Shown piece after piece: positions 54,023-62,943 of a DNA stretch of 64,000 nucleotides (position 1 is its first letter; the number at the start of each line of letters is the position of its first letter). The DNA is taken from positions 1 to 64,000 of the forward strand of contig CAIJXV010000017.1 in the NCBI GenBank assembly GCA_903824675.1, written 5' to 3'. Both the position numbers and the translations under genes were made by a program. The notes beneath the pieces are model-generated. The model was not told the DNA's origin. It saw only the letters and a list, made by a program, of their open reading frames with translations, and searched no databases. Source of the DNA: an uncultured bacterium. GTDB taxonomy: Bacteria > Verrucomicrobiota > Kiritimatiellia > CAIKKV01 > CAIJXV01.

Positions 54023-56242
54023 CTAAACAGACATCGCATCAACATCGGTCGTGCAGTCCACCCCGGACGGCCATTTGAATTCATCCAAGGTCCGCCGCAG
54101 AATTTCCGTCATCCCCATAATTCGCGTCGTTCGCAACAACATCTGGAATCGATAGGATCCCTTGGCTTTAGCCAATGCAGCCGGTGCCGGTTCGGTAATA
54201 ATCACCTCGGATGGCAAACGCGGCTGAAGGCGCTTAAAGAACTCATCCAATGCCGTCCGAACCTTGATTTCGTCCCGACCTTGAACCTGAAGACAAACCA
54301 GATGAGTAAAGGGCGGATAATTCAGCTCCTTGCGAAATTCCAATTCCTGATCGCAAAATCCGTCGAAATCCAGACGTCTCGCCATTTGAATGGCTGGATG
54401 AAATGGGGTATAGGTCTGGATCAAAACTTCGCCCGGTAAATCCCCGCGCCCGGCGCGGCCCGCAACCTGGATCAGCAACTGGACCGTTCGCTCGCCGGCC
54501 CTGAAGTCAGGCATATGCAGACTCAGATCGGCATTGACAACACCGATCAACGTCACATTGGGGAAATCCAGACCTTTTGCGACCATCTGGGTGCCCACCA
54601 GAATATCGATCCGTCCCACCCTGAAATCATTCAAGATCCGGGCATGAGCGTCTTTGCCGGAAGTCATGTCGGCATCCATTCTCTGAATTTTGGCCTTGGG
54701 GAATAATTTGCATAAAAACTCCTCTACCTTTTGGGTGCCGAGCCCTGAATAGCGAAAAGCGGGATCCTGACAGGTGGGGCATACGCCTGGCACGCCCTTG
54801 ACTGCGCCGCAGATATGACATCGCAATTGCTCGCTCTGGCGGTGATAGGTGTAAGCCAGATTACACTCCGGACACTGGGCGATATAGCCGCATTTGGGAC
54901 ACAGTAACGAGGTGGCGTATCCACGTCGGTTCAGGAATAAAATCGTCTGTTCGGCACGGGATAGCCGATGGCGCATCGCCTCGACCAAGTCGCTGGAGAA
55001 GGCGTTGATTTTTCCGGTTTTGGCAGCTTCCTGTCGCATATCCACCACGCGGACGCCCGGCATTTGTCGATGATCGACTCGGTGCGGAAGGGAAATCAAC
55101 CGGTATTTACCTTGCCGGGCATTGCGATAACTTTCCAGAGCCGGCGTAGCGGAGCCCAGGACGACCACGCATTTTTCCAGATGCCCCCGCATCACCGCCA
55201 CATCCCGGGCATGATAACGAGGCAATTCATCCTGCTTATAACTCGGTTCGTGTTCCTCATCCACCACGATCAATCCCAGATTTTTTAAAGGCGCAAAAAC
55301 AGCCGACCGGGCGCCGATCATGATCCGGGCCCGACCTTCCCGAACGCGGTGCCACATATCATGCCGTTCGCCATCCGACAAATGGCTGTGCTGAATGGCC
55401 AGCGGCACGTGAAATCTCCCCAGAAATCGTTCGATCATCTGGGGCGTCAATGCGATTTCAGGAACCAGGACCAGAGCGGTTTTTCCCTGTGCCAGCACAT
55501 GGTCAATGGCTTGCATGTAGACTTCAGTTTTCCCGCTCCCCGTGACCCCATGCAGCAGAATGACCGGCGGACGGGGTTCCGCCATTGCCATCTGGATCGC
55601 CTTCAAAGCCGTTGCCTGAGCGGCCATTAAGGGTAAGGGGTCCGTCGGCAGAATCTCACGATCCTTGGGCAAGAGCGGATCCCGCTCCTGTGTTCGCGGC
55701 GTCAGGGTGACCCAGCCTTTGCGAACCAGGGCTTTCGCCGCCTCTGGCGAAGCTCCACTTTGGCGCAAAGCATCCTGCAGAAACAATCCACCCGGTGAGC
55801 GTAAAAGCAGGTCGAGCAAGGTTGCCTGTAAAGGAGACTTCTTTTTAAGCGTGGGTGGGTCAATGTCCGGCAGAGGCTCGACCAGGGCCAGAAACAAAGG
55901 CGACCGGAATGCCTGTCCGCGTTTTCGAATGACGGCCGGAAGCACGGCCCGAATGGCTGACTCGACCGGCGCACAATAATACCGGCTGATCCACTTGGCC
56001 AGCGCGAGCAACTCGGACTGGACCATGGGTCCGTCACCCACGATTTCCTGAATTTCTTTCAATCCGGCATAAGGCGAGGAATCGGCCAAATCGATGACAT
56101 AGCCCCGGGTCGCGGCCCGCCGTCCGAAGGGAACGGTAACCATTGAACCGGGAACCACCTGTCCTTGTAAACGTGTGGGAATCGCATAGTCAAATTCACG
56201 GTTCAGCGCGATTTCAACTACGACTTTGGCAACCAACAGCAT
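54023..56242 (-). CDS. priA: Primosomal helicase PriA
   Basis: PriA reloads the replisome at collapsed forks. The 739-residue protein has an N-terminal DNA-binding domain (VVEIALNREFDYAIP), Walker A GVTGSGKTEVYMQ, the DEEH Walker B in VVDEEHEPSYK, and the zinc-binding cysteines between the helicase lobes (LLCPKCGYIAQCPECN, CHICG, CPTC). The helicase C-terminal motif LVGTQMVAKGLDFP and QVAGRAGRGD follow. Length is typical. Confidence 0.97.
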   Translation of the reverse strand: MLLVAKVVVEIALNREFDYAIPTRLQGQVVPGSMVTVPFGRRAATRGYVIDLADSSPYAGLKEIQEIVGDGPMVQSELLALAKWISRYYCAPVESAIRAVLPAVIRKRGQAFRSPLFLALVEPLPDIDPPTLKKKSPLQATLLDLLLRSPGGLFLQDALRQSGASPEAAKALVRKGWVTLTPRTQERDPLLPKDREILPTDPLPLMAAQATALKAIQMAMAEPRPPVILLHGVTGSGKTEVYMQAIDHVLAQGKTALVLVPEIALTPQMIERFLGRFHVPLAIQHSHLSDGERHDMWHRVREGRARIMIGARSAVFAPLKNLGLIVVDEEHEPSYKQDELPRYHARDVAVMRGHLEKCVVVLGSATPALESYRNARQGKYRLISLPHRVDHRQMPGVRVVDMRQEAAKTGKINAFSSDLVEAMRHRLSRAEQTILFLNRRGYATSLLCPKCGYIAQCPECNLAYTYHRQSEQLRCHICGAVKGVPGVCPTCQDPAFRYSGLGTQKVEEFLCKLFPKAKIQRMDADMTSGKDAHARILNDFRVGRIDILVGTQMVAKGLDFPNVTLIGVVNADLSLHMPDFRAGERTVQLLIQVAGRAGRGDLPGEVLIQTYTPFHPAIQMARRLDFDGFCDQELEFRKELNYPPFTHLVCLQVQGRDEIKVRTALDEFFKRLQPRLPSEVIITEPAPAALAKAKGSYRFQMLLRTTRIMGMTEILRRTLDEFKWPSGVDCTTDVDAMSV

Positions 56243-56286
56243 ACAACCGGCTCAATTCTGGATACAACAGCCGCCTTATGGGCAAA

Positions 56287-56317
56287 AAAAAGGAGCGGAT
56301 ATGATCCGCTCCTTTTT
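56287..56317 (-). terminator. Strong terminator between the pilin gene and priA
   Basis: A 14-bp stem (aaaaaggagcggat with atccgctccttttt) closes a 3-nt loop and has T-rich ends on both strands. It lies 18 nt past the pilin stop codon and before priA, so it ends pilin transcription. Confidence 0.8.
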
Positions 56318-56334
56318 AACACAAGCATCGGTGA

Positions 56335-56988
56335 TTACGGCAGCAAAATTCCATCAGAAAAGGTTCCCATGGCATTAAAGTCACTGACCGCAACGGTCTG
56401 AGCGTCGGCCGTATTCTTCATCGGGATCTTGCGAACGCCGCCATCGCGGGTGACCATGATATAATACTTGGCCTTGAACTGGTAGTTATTGGCCGTGTCG
56501 GTTTCATTCGTGTTGATCCCGGTCATCGTGTTCAGGGTCGCACCGGAGAACGTCACATTCCGCGTGATCAAAAGAGGCGCAGGAATGCCACTGTTTTCCG
56601 TCAGGGTCGACGCGATCCAGATATTATTGGTGATGGTGAAGTCATCCCAATTGAGGGAGCGAAGACGAGGGCAACTGCCACCACCCAGCATGGAAGGCGT
56701 CAGCACGGGCATGAGCTTACCGAGACGCTTGAAAGATTCCGTCGAGGTGCTGTCGGTGGTGACGGGAAACTCTTGAGATTTATAGGCCGACTCAAGATCC
56801 GCGTTTAACGCGAATAAGGCGATGGCGAATTGACGACCATCGCTGGCCACGTTGGTCACTTTGCCATTCAACATGGCCCCGTTAATAGCCGGGAACAACA
56901 AGGCTGCCAGAATGGCGATGATGCCAATGACGACCAACAATTCAACCAACGTGAAGCCCCGCCCATTCTTACGCAACATTTTGCTCAT
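56335..56988 (-). CDS. Prepilin-like protein with N-terminal methylation motif
   Basis: The 217-residue protein has the type III-like prepilin start RKNGRGFTLVELLVVIGIIA, with the prepilin peptidase site after the second Gly and a Glu at mature position 5, followed by one hydrophobic helix and a polar globular domain. Such pseudopilins are abundant in Lentisphaerota, Kiritimatiellota and Planctomycetes. The ATG at 56988 has GGAGAGG upstream; the track start at 57072 is in the leader. It has its own good promoter and terminator, so it is probably monocistronic. It may be a pilus subunit or a pseudopilin for secretion. Confidence 0.88.
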   Translation of the reverse strand: MSKMLRKNGRGFTLVELLVVIGIIAILAALLFPAINGAMLNGKVTNVASDGRQFAIALFALNADLESAYKSQEFPVTTDSTSTESFKRLGKLMPVLTPSMLGGGSCPRLRSLNWDDFTITNNIWIASTLTENSGIPAPLLITRNVTFSGATLNTMTGINTNETDTANNYQFKAKYYIMVTRDGGVRKIPMKNTADAQTVAVSDFNAMGTFSDGILLP

Positions 56989-57043
56989 CGTTACCTCTCC
57001 TGATTGACTGTTAATCGAAATGGCACTTGCCTGTGTGATTTGA

Positions 57044-57072
57044 ATAATGGCACTTTTTTGAAAAATCGTCAA
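57044..57072 (-). promoter_or_regulatory. Probable promoter of the pilin gene
   Basis: On the minus strand TTGACG (57072-57067) and CATTAT (57049-57044) have a 17-nt spacer, and transcription would start about 48 nt before the ATG. Two copies of aagtgccatt, at the -10 region and 30 nt downstream, may be a regulator site. Confidence 0.55.
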
Positions 57073-57145
57073 TAGTTCAAAATAGTTTTTTTAAGCGGCG
57101 ACGTCACCAACTCCTAATCGGAGAGTTCCCCCGCCCGAAAACCAT

Positions 57146-59140
57146 TTATAGCGAAACCCCCACCTCAAACGGCGAGGCAGGCAAGCCTTCCGCATTGAAT
57201 AGTTCCGGTTCTGCTTCCGTCGCAAAACCATAGCGAACCCGTGTCGGGACGGCCACCTGATCACTCCAGACCCGTACGGTTGAACCTTCAATGGTCGCCA
57301 TGGCGTGCACAAACTGGCCATCGGCCCCAGCGATGTCAAACCAACTCAACGAATCGCCCTCCCGCCCCACCAACCCCCCGCCCCACCCCTCGAACGTCAG
57401 TCGCAGGTTGCCCTCTTCGCGCACGGCGGCCTTCACCAGCGGCCCGGAACACACCACATTCGTTTGACCATACGTCTGCGCCAGAGCCCACAGGGCCAAC
57501 CGTTCACCCACCTCAACCTTGCGTCGGGGGTGAATATCGCGCATATTCCCCAAATCGGTCGTCACGGCCATTCCGGTGTTCTTAATGGCCAACGCCTGAC
57601 GTTGAGCATCCCAGAGTTGCGGCAATACGAGGGTGTTGGTTCCATACACATAAGGCGCCAGTTGCACATAATAAAACGGGAAATCCCCCTGCCCCCATGC
57701 CGTCCGCCAACCTTCGATCAACGCCCGCATCTTATGAGTATACAGAACACCTTCCGAAACATTCGCTTCACCCTGATACCACAAGGCCCCGCGAATCCCA
57801 TACGGAACCACGGGATTAATCATGGCATTATAAAGCGTGGTCGGAGTCGCTGTTGAAGTCGGCGATTTCGGTACCGGGATAAATTTCAGGGCAACCTTGT
57901 ATTTCCAATTTCCCGCCAACGCCACGCTCAAATCGGTTTTTCCAGAGGCCAGAACCAACTTCATATCGCCCGGAGCGGCACCCCAGATCCCCCCCGCATA
58001 GCCCGTGTCGATCACGCGAACCGTGATCGTGTTGCGGCCGGCCTTCACGGCCGAGCCCGGAACTTTGTAGACCCGTGGCACATCCCAATATTGGATCTCT
58101 TCTTTGCGCATCAAGCCCATACCGCCAACCCGAGTCTCATTGAACCAGGTCACATCCATCTCGTCGACGGGTCCCAAGCGCATCTCCAAATCCTGCCCGG
58201 CCCAGTCAGCCGGAATCTCAACGGAATGCCGATACCAGACCACCCCGTCGAAATTGGTTAAAACTGTTTTTTCCCAGTTCACTCCCTGAACCGCAATTAC
58301 AGGCCAGTCTCGATCGTTGTAATCCGCGCGTCGGTACTCGGAGCCTTGCGTCTCATCGGCTTCCAACGCCAGGGCCGCCGCTCGCTTGGAATGGGCTTCT
58401 TTAATCTGCAGTTCATAGTCGCGCATCAATTTATCCATCCCCGCGCGAAGCGCTTCCACCGACGTGATCTGTCCTTCAAACCCGGGGATTTTTCCCAGCG
58501 CCGCAAAAGGGGTCCAGGGTTCAATCCGGGTCCCTCCCCACGAGGAATTAATCAGGCCGACCGGAGTTTTCAGTTCCCGCTCCAATTTTCGTCCGAAGAA
58601 ATAAGCGACCGCCGAAAAACCGGCCACCGTCCTGGGATTGCAAACCTGCCAGGTTCCTTTGCAATTTGTTTCCGGCAGGATGGAGATTGCCCGCTCGACG
58701 GTGAAAAGCCGAATCCGGGAATTGGCCGCCTGTGAAACGTCTTGAGATGAAAAGCGGGTTTGCGACACGGGCCATTGCATATTGGATTGCCCGGACCCCA
58801 GCCACACTTCACCGACCAGAACATCGGTAAATTGGAGGGTATTCACCCCTTGAAGGGTCAGGACCTGATCAACCGCCGCGGGACGCGCCGGAAGCCTGAC
58901 TTGCCAATTCCCCTGGGGATCGGCCGTCGTCAGAAGCTCCGTATTGCCCAGCCGAACCGCGATTTTTTCGCCCGGGGCAGCCCAGCCCCAGACGGGAATC
59001 GGCTGATTCGCCTGCAAAACCATGTGATCGCCAAAAATAGAGGGAACGGTGATGGCCGCTATTAAAGTCCCCCCAACCGGCCCCAACAGTCCGAATACAC
59101 CCAACACCAGTCCTACCCATCGCGATGCTTTCCGTTTCAT
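57146..59140 (-). CDS. Sialate O-acetylesterase-like secreted SGNH hydrolase
   Basis: The 664-residue protein has a signal peptide (VGLVLGVFGLLGPVGGTLIAA), then the family signature IFGDHMVLQANQPIPVWGWAAPG. The nucleophile motif is GSGQSNMQWP; the Ser is in GQSN. A DxxH in GNMRDIHPRRK supplies the Asp and His. GLINSSWGGTRIEPWTP and GIRGALWYQGEANVSE are typical. These enzymes remove acetyl groups from sialic acids or hemicelluloses in the periplasm or outside the cell. A galactose-binding-like domain is inserted in the middle. The ATG at 59140 (MKRKASRW) is preferred over the TTG at 59149. Confidence 0.88.
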   Translation of the reverse strand: MKRKASRWVGLVLGVFGLLGPVGGTLIAAITVPSIFGDHMVLQANQPIPVWGWAAPGEKIAVRLGNTELLTTADPQGNWQVRLPARPAAVDQVLTLQGVNTLQFTDVLVGEVWLGSGQSNMQWPVSQTRFSSQDVSQAANSRIRLFTVERAISILPETNCKGTWQVCNPRTVAGFSAVAYFFGRKLERELKTPVGLINSSWGGTRIEPWTPFAALGKIPGFEGQITSVEALRAGMDKLMRDYELQIKEAHSKRAAALALEADETQGSEYRRADYNDRDWPVIAVQGVNWEKTVLTNFDGVVWYRHSVEIPADWAGQDLEMRLGPVDEMDVTWFNETRVGGMGLMRKEEIQYWDVPRVYKVPGSAVKAGRNTITVRVIDTGYAGGIWGAAPGDMKLVLASGKTDLSVALAGNWKYKVALKFIPVPKSPTSTATPTTLYNAMINPVVPYGIRGALWYQGEANVSEGVLYTHKMRALIEGWRTAWGQGDFPFYYVQLAPYVYGTNTLVLPQLWDAQRQALAIKNTGMAVTTDLGNMRDIHPRRKVEVGERLALWALAQTYGQTNVVCSGPLVKAAVREEGNLRLTFEGWGGGLVGREGDSLSWFDIAGADGQFVHAMATIEGSTVRVWSDQVAVPTRVRYGFATEAEPELFNAEGLPASPFEVGVSL

Positions 59141-59288
59141 TTTCCTCAACTCCTACTCTGAAGGGTTTCGCGAATTGACCTCATCGGCTAGTGCATAAAA
59201 AAAGGGTGATTTGGGCATCCATCCAGATACGAAGGGCCCGTCGTCCGCCAAACGGACGGGTGCTAATTTCACAGACAACATATGAAAA

Positions 59289-59365
<77 letters not shown>

Positions 59366-59378
59366 AACAAGGGGTGAT

Positions 59379-59407
59379 AAGGTAGCAGGCGACCTCACCC
59401 TCGTCAA
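59379..59407 (-). promoter_or_regulatory. Candidate promoter of the tRNA-Pro gene
   Basis: TTGACG (59407-59402) and TACCTT (59384-59379) on the minus strand are 17 nt apart. The -10 box ends 13 nt before the tRNA, a normal distance for a tRNA gene. Confidence 0.4.
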
Positions 59408-59468
59408 TCCCAATCCGATGAGATAAAATGACTTGTCGAAGCTCGTGAATCGGTGGAGAATCGCCTCC

Positions 59469-61535
59469 ATGCAATCACAGTTCAAACCTCTACGCGGCGG
59501 TGAGCATACCGTCGGGGTTCAGGCTGAATCCAAAATCATTAAAGTCACCTCCCCGTATTGCCGGGTTACACATGACCTCAACCGGGGCGGCGCCATTTCC
59601 GCCCTGAAACTCACCCATGCCGGCCCCCCGAACCTGTTTCTCAATCCCATCGGCATGGGCATCGGCTTCACCGGCGATCCCAATCGGTTCGACCAAGCCG
59701 CCCACGTCAAATATGCCATCCAGCCTTCTGCCGAAGGAATCCGTCTGACGTTTGATTACTCGCCTTCTGATGCCACAGGAAAAACTTGCGGCGTCCGGTT
59801 TCGGGTGATCTATAGTCATGAATCGGGTTTTATTCGCATCCGTCAGGAATTGATCTTTCCCGCCAGCCGTCCCTCCGTCGCCTGGATCATTCTGCAGCAG
59901 TGGACCCTGGATCCTTCGCTTTGTCATTACGGACTTCGGGTGGGCGCACCCGATGACCATTCCCCCTTTCCGAACAGCATGGGGATTTGCCAGTGGGGCC
60001 GTTTTTCGCCCGGATGCGCAGCCGAACCCGTACTTGAAAATCGTCATGTTCCCCGATATGTCTGCTTTGCTGACCCCGGCCACTATGGGATCGAATGGTT
60101 CCAGGGTTCCGATCTGGCGCAATGGAATTATCAACTCACGGGTCGGACCGGAACGGGCAGCCTCTGTATCGCCCCGCACGGCGATCCTCAGGCCGTCAGT
60201 CTCATTATCTGTCCCCTGGATCTATCCGTCGGCGGCGGAGGCATTCCGCTCTCGGGCCGCCAGGTCTTTGACTCTTTCATCGGAATTCCCCGCCTAAGTG
60301 GGAAAGCCAATCGCCTTTTTTTACACGAAGGATTCAATCGCAGCAAATGGCCAACCGCAGACGAAATCGCAACCCAGGCGGAACGGGGCATCGATACGGT
60401 CCACTTCCATCATGACGGCGACGTGGCGAATGATGGCCTGTTTTGGCGCGACGGTGTTTATCCCCCCTTCGATCCGAAGGATATGCGAGAATTCGACCGT
60501 GTCATCGCCGACTATCACCGCCACAAGGTGCGCGTGACCACCTATTTTTCAAACAAGGAATTACATCCCTCAACCGAGGCCTTTAAGCGCCAGGGTCGCG
60601 AATGGGCACGCATCCCCGGCGATCGCGGCGATCTGATCACCAACCGGTTCGGCAACGATGTCTTCGGAGTTCAAATGTGCCTGCGCTCGGGTTGGCGGAA
60701 TTTTTTTAAAGAATATATTGATCAGGTACTGTCCCACCATGACCTGGACGGCATCTATTACGATTGGAATGTGCCGCTCTATTGCCATAACTCTCACCAA
60801 CCCGACGGCCACCCCACCCCGGGTGGACTCGGGGTTCAGGCGGATTCACCCCTGGGCCATTGGGATGTGGAGGAATTGCTTGATGTGATGCAATGGACCC
60901 GGCGTCGCGTCGGTCCGGATGGGCTGGTGATCATTCATAATTCCATGACCCCCATGGCCGCGATGGAAAATTTTGCCGATTATGTCATCGGTATGGAATT
61001 CGGCTACCAGAAAATGACCCAAGGCGTTCCGGCACTGCCCGATTTGCCTCTTGAAATGAACTTCATGGGGGCTCGCCCTCGCGGCATCATTTCCTACGGC
61101 TGCCTGGCCCCGACCGCATCCGACCACGTCAAACGGCAATGGCGTATCCGCTGCCTGCTCTCGGGTGCAACCCCCTGGTGTGCGGACTCCATGACGCTGG
61201 ATCTCTTCGCCCCGCTGGCGGGTCGCGACCTGTCTCGATACCGGTTCTTTGATTGGCGTTCGCAGGCCGTTGTTTCATCAACACCCTGGATTCAGCCCGT
61301 CAGTTATGTCCGACGACAGGAAGCCTTGATCCTCGCCGCCAATCTCACGGGTGATCGCTCGCGGTCCGCCCTTCTACGATTGGATATGTCACAACTGGGA
61401 CTGGCCAGGGCCCCCAAACTTCACCTTGAATTCAACGGCAAACAGAAAATCGTCAGTCGGGCTGCGTTATTGAATCCCGGGGTGCGTGTCACAGTCCCCC
61501 CCGACAGCGTAAAGGTCCTGTCGATCAGGGTCTAG
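59469..61535 (+). CDS. Glycoside hydrolase-like TIM-barrel protein
   Basis: The 688-residue protein has a beta-rich N-terminal half and a TIM-barrel-like middle. Segments such as RVIADYHRHKVRVTTYFSNKEL, DLDGIYYDWNVPLYC and LVIIHNSMTPMAAMENFADYVIGMEF are the type that carry catalytic acids in glycosidases of the DUF6259 and GH36-like groups. A C-terminal beta-sandwich ends near DSVKVLSIRV. There is no signal peptide, so it probably acts in the cytoplasm on imported oligosaccharides or glycosides. The ATG at 59469 has GGTGGAG upstream; the track start is earlier. No exact family assignment is made. Confidence 0.65.
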   Translation: MQSQFKPLRGGEHTVGVQAESKIIKVTSPYCRVTHDLNRGGAISALKLTHAGPPNLFLNPIGMGIGFTGDPNRFDQAAHVKYAIQPSAEGIRLTFDYSPSDATGKTCGVRFRVIYSHESGFIRIRQELIFPASRPSVAWIILQQWTLDPSLCHYGLRVGAPDDHSPFPNSMGICQWGRFSPGCAAEPVLENRHVPRYVCFADPGHYGIEWFQGSDLAQWNYQLTGRTGTGSLCIAPHGDPQAVSLIICPLDLSVGGGGIPLSGRQVFDSFIGIPRLSGKANRLFLHEGFNRSKWPTADEIATQAERGIDTVHFHHDGDVANDGLFWRDGVYPPFDPKDMREFDRVIADYHRHKVRVTTYFSNKELHPSTEAFKRQGREWARIPGDRGDLITNRFGNDVFGVQMCLRSGWRNFFKEYIDQVLSHHDLDGIYYDWNVPLYCHNSHQPDGHPTPGGLGVQADSPLGHWDVEELLDVMQWTRRRVGPDGLVIIHNSMTPMAAMENFADYVIGMEFGYQKMTQGVPALPDLPLEMNFMGARPRGIISYGCLAPTASDHVKRQWRIRCLLSGATPWCADSMTLDLFAPLAGRDLSRYRFFDWRSQAVVSSTPWIQPVSYVRRQEALILAANLTGDRSRSALLRLDMSQLGLARAPKLHLEFNGKQKIVSRAALLNPGVRVTVPPDSVKVLSIRV

Positions 61536-61550
61536 TCGGAACCCAACTGG

Positions 61551-62927
61551 CTACTTTTCAACAATCCATGAGCCGGTCGCTCGGAGCAAAGCCGATCGGG
61601 CCAACTGACACCCCCAGTGGGACTGGACCTGCCGGGCCTCGGCAGTGGTGAGCGCCGTTTGCGCATCCAGAAGATCAGTGACCGTTACGGCGCCGGCTTT
61701 ATAACGGGCCGCCATCAGCCGCATATTTTCCTCGGCATCCCGAACTTGTGTCCGGGTTGCCAAGACCAGCTCTTGGGCTTCCCGAACACGGGCGTAAGCG
61801 GCCCAAACATCCTTGTGAATGGCCAGATGAACCTGTTCCAACGCGGTTTCCGCTTGGGTCAATTCAGCGCGTGTCCGGGCGAGTTTATGTTGATTTGAAA
61901 AGCCTTCGAAAGCGGCAACCTCGACGGTTATCCCGGCAGACCAAACCTCATCCCCTAGCGAGGCGGAATCATCGCGCCAACCATAACTGCCGTCGGCATA
62001 GACCTTGGGACCAAAGGCGCCTTTGGCAACCTGAACCTGCTGCTGGGCGATGGTAACCGCGCTTTGCGCAGCCTTGATTTCAGGCCGTGACTTGACTGCT
62101 TTTTCAAGAAGGGCGGAAAAACTCATTTCGACATCCGCCGCCTGGGCGGCGTCACTCACATCTATTTCAAACGGGGTCTCGGCAGATAATCCCATGACGG
62201 TATTGAGATCGCCTTTGGCGATCCGAATCAGGCTTTCGGTCCGGATCAGTTCAGCCTTGGCGTTATCCACCTCGACTTGCGCTCGCAGAACGTCAGCGGG
62301 GGTGGTATCCCCGGCGGCGATTCGATTTTGGGCCACGCCAAGATGCGCTTCCACATTCGTCAGATTATTTCCGGCCACACTCCGCAATGCAAGGGCAACG
62401 GCCAATTGGTAAAACGTCTGATGAACGTCAAAAATAACATCCAACCGGGTGGATTCACCTTCCTGGACCATCGCCGATTGCCGGGCCTTGGCGCTCTCAA
62501 GCGCAGCTCGCCGGACACCGCTGTCGTACAACATGTACCGTGCAAAACCACCGGCGCTCCAGTCATCCGTCGGGCCGATGATCGACGAGATATCCGGGTT
62601 GCTGAGTCCGGATGGGAGAAACGCATGACTTTGCCAGCGACTGGCCCCACCCCGAACACCGAGCGTCGGGTAATAGGCCCCTTTGACTTCGCCTACAGCC
62701 TCCCGGGAGACAATCTGATCTTGGGCGACAGACTTGAGGCGAGGACTCTGCGCCAGTGCCAATCGAGTACAATCCCGCAACGTCAGCGCGAGCGCCGAAG
62801 ACGGATTCGGCCCGTCGATCTGTGCGACGGCCAGATTTGCACCTGACAGCCAACTGAACAGCAGGCCGGAAAAGATTGAGAAGGTTCGAGCCAAACGAAA
62901 TACTTGAGAATGACATTGATTGGGCAT
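61551..62927 (-). CDS. TolC-family outer membrane efflux protein
   Basis: The 458-residue protein has a signal peptide (FSIFSGLLFSWLSGANLAVA) and the TolC duplication: LALTLRDCTRLALAQSPRLKSVAQD and an equivalent helical block starting MSFSALLEKAVKSRPEIKAAQSAV, with the YRAGAVTVTDLLDAQTAL-like YKAGAVTVTDLLDAQTALT motif near the end. It forms the outer-membrane channel of type I secretion or multidrug efflux. It is 16 nt downstream of an ABC-2 permease on the same strand, which suggests an ABC-transporter-linked export system. Confidence 0.93.
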   Translation of the reverse strand: MPNQCHSQVFRLARTFSIFSGLLFSWLSGANLAVAQIDGPNPSSALALTLRDCTRLALAQSPRLKSVAQDQIVSREAVGEVKGAYYPTLGVRGGASRWQSHAFLPSGLSNPDISSIIGPTDDWSAGGFARYMLYDSGVRRAALESAKARQSAMVQEGESTRLDVIFDVHQTFYQLAVALALRSVAGNNLTNVEAHLGVAQNRIAAGDTTPADVLRAQVEVDNAKAELIRTESLIRIAKGDLNTVMGLSAETPFEIDVSDAAQAADVEMSFSALLEKAVKSRPEIKAAQSAVTIAQQQVQVAKGAFGPKVYADGSYGWRDDSASLGDEVWSAGITVEVAAFEGFSNQHKLARTRAELTQAETALEQVHLAIHKDVWAAYARVREAQELVLATRTQVRDAEENMRLMAARYKAGAVTVTDLLDAQTALTTAEARQVQSHWGCQLARSALLRATGSWIVEK

Positions 62928-62943
62928 CTGATTATCTCCTTAA

